Origin: an uncultured Collinsella sp.
Lineage (GTDB): Bacteria; Actinomycetota; Coriobacteriia; Coriobacteriales; Coriobacteriaceae
Assembly (NCBI GenBank): GCA_902491055.1
Contig: CABUGI010000101.1
Coordinates: 1-6,361, forward strand
DNA: 6,361 bases
Direction of reading: 5' to 3'
The first letter of the stretch is position 1. Every line of letters begins with the position of its first letter. Position numbers and translations under genes: made by a program. Below the pieces are notes generated by a model. It was not told the origin of the DNA and did no database searches. It saw only the letters and a program-made list of their open reading frames with translations. This document shows, in pieces, positions 5,758 through 6,361 of this stretch.

Positions 5758-5939
5758 GGGGTTGGGCGCCCGGTGTTTTAAAGGGACGCGTGTACGCGGG
5801 CATTGCCCCAACAGGTTCCTTGTTTATAGATATGCCCCAGTTTGTGACGTCCGGAAGTCCCGAAAGGCGGGCCATGTTTCTCATGTTTGCGGCGCCGACG
5901 CCTATCGTTCGTCATAGAAATCCGCGATGACCAGGTGCG

Positions 5940-5968
5940 CTGACGCTTATGTACTTATGGGCTAGACT
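5940..5968 (+). promoter_or_regulatory. Candidate promoter for the folate-enzyme gene
   Basis: CTGACG (5940-5945) and TAGACT (5963-5968) each match four of six consensus bases and are separated by exactly 17 bases. Transcription would start near 5975 and produce a leader of about 70 bases that includes the hairpin at 5994-6019. A second candidate lies farther up (TTGCCC 5803, TATAGA 5825, spacer 16). Confidence 0.35.
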
Positions 5969-5993
5969 AAGCACCATTATGTGATCGATGCGG

Positions 5994-6019
5994 TCGGTCG
6001 GCGGTTGCCGCCCGACCGA
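5994..6019 (+). other. Stable 5' leader hairpin before the folate-enzyme gene
   Basis: TCGGTCGGCGG (5994-6004) pairs with CCGCCCGACCGA (6008-6019) with one bulged C (6013) and the three-base loop TTG. No T run follows, so it is not a terminator. It ends 26 bases before the start codon and just before the ribosome binding region, so it could influence translation or RNA stability. Confidence 0.55.
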
Positions 6020-6045
6020 TGTATATGACTTGAAGGTGCGTGCGT

Positions 6046-6361
6046 ATGAGCCAAGAGATGATGGACAAGACCTGCCGCGGGTTTGCCGAGGCGCTTGCCG
6101 CGCGCGAGCCGGTTCCCGGCGGTGGCAGCGCGAGCGCCTTTGTAGGTGCGCTGGGCGCCTCGCTTTGCGGAATGGTTGCCCGCTATGGGGCGACAAACCC
6201 CGCGCTTGCCGATCGCGCAGACGATCTGACGCGCGCGTTTGCCCAGGCGGATGAGTTGGCGCAGGAACTTGTGGGTCTGGTTGCCGAGGACGTTCGTGCC
6301 TACGGGCAGGTGTCCGCTGCGTACGGTATTCCGCGTGAGGACCCGGCCCGACCGGCTGCGA
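6046..6361 (+). CDS. Cyclodeaminase/cyclohydrolase family protein, N-terminal part
   Basis: An open frame begins at the ATG at 6046 and runs off the window after 105 codons; the 3' part is missing. The N-terminus contains REPVPGGGSASAFVGALGAS (residues 20-39), the hallmark of the family that includes the C-terminal domain of formiminotransferase-cyclodeaminase and the free-standing methenyltetrahydrofolate cyclohydrolase FchA. The GGGS loop (25-28) lies in the substrate-binding region. Members convert formimino- or methenyl-tetrahydrofolate in one-carbon metabolism in the cytoplasm. The next stretch (about 57-86) is helical, as expected for this all-helical fold. GAAGG lies about ten bases upstream of the ATG; a second in-frame ATG pair (residues 5-6) is possible but less well placed. 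Which of the two reactions it performs cannot be told from half the protein; neighbouring histidine-degradation or folate genes outside the window would decide. Confidence 0.88.
   Translation, partial: MSQEMMDKTCRGFAEALAAREPVPGGGSASAFVGALGASLCGMVARYGATNPALADRADDLTRAFAQADELAQELVGLVAEDVRAYGQVSAAYGIPREDPARPAA

Larger units (their letters stand above)
5586..6045. other. Long spacer with an orphan terminator and regulatory candidates
   Basis: These 460 bases separate the divergently transcribed lipoprotein and folate-enzyme genes. They contain a strong minus-strand terminator (5721-5757), two candidate plus-strand promoters (TTGCCC 5803-5808 with TATAGA 5825-5830; CTGACG 5940-5945 with TAGACT 5963-5968) and a stable hairpin at 5994-6019. 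An imperfect 19-base direct repeat (GGGCCATGT...) appears near 5662 and 5871. A 61-codon minus-strand reading (5699-5884) crosses the terminator and has no ribosome binding site, so I do not call it. Confidence 0.6.

Noticed and set aside
5699..5884. 61-codon minus-strand reading upstream of the lipoprotein
   Set aside because: It has no ribosome binding site and passes through the terminator at 5721-5757; it is more likely non-coding.
5994..6019. Hairpin before the folate-enzyme gene as a terminator
   Set aside because: No T run follows on either strand.

Overview
The window looks like chromosomal DNA from a high-GC, gut-type actinobacterium. A Coriobacteriia member such as Collinsella fits best. 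This rests on base composition, a Tat-exported sortase-anchored surface protein, a Gly/Ser-rich lipoprotein and overall gene style; it is an inference, not a taxonomic assignment. I see no transposase, integrase, CRISPR array, tRNA or rRNA.

Layout, left to right. (1) 3-182 (+): the C-terminal end of an unidentified protein with a basic tail. (2) 183-607: a gene-poor stretch between converging genes. It holds a possible degenerate T-box-like fold, a strong intrinsic terminator and, on the minus strand, what looks like the leftover 3' end of a decayed gene. (3) 608-1660 (-): a complete DUF1016/YhcG-type PD-(D/E)xK nuclease, solitary here. (4) 1826-2095 (+): an 89-residue PH-like protein, divergent from the nuclease. 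(5) 2191-4686 (-): the main gene, an 831-residue exported phospholipase. It has a Tat signal, a ricin-like beta-trefoil region, a PI-PLC X catalytic domain with all five expected catalytic residues, a stalk, a Gly/Ser/Asn linker and an LADTG sorting signal. (6) 4992-5585 (-): a 197-residue lipoprotein of unknown function. (7) 5586-6045: a long spacer with a minus-strand terminator that has no obvious gene to serve, plus candidate promoters and a 5' hairpin for the next gene. (8) 6046-6361 (+): the N-terminal part of a cyclodeaminase/cyclohydrolase-family folate enzyme, cut by the window edge.

The genes do not form one operon. The phospholipase and the lipoprotein each have their own ribosome binding site and their own terminator and appear monocistronic. 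Both are extracytoplasmic, so this part of the window is mainly cell-surface equipment. The nuclease and the PH-like protein are cytoplasmic by sequence. No multi-gene novel system is evident. The items most worth a second look are the wall-anchored lectin/PI-PLC fusion, the orphan terminator upstream of the lipoprotein, and the T-box-like and gene-remnant signals in the first 600 bases.
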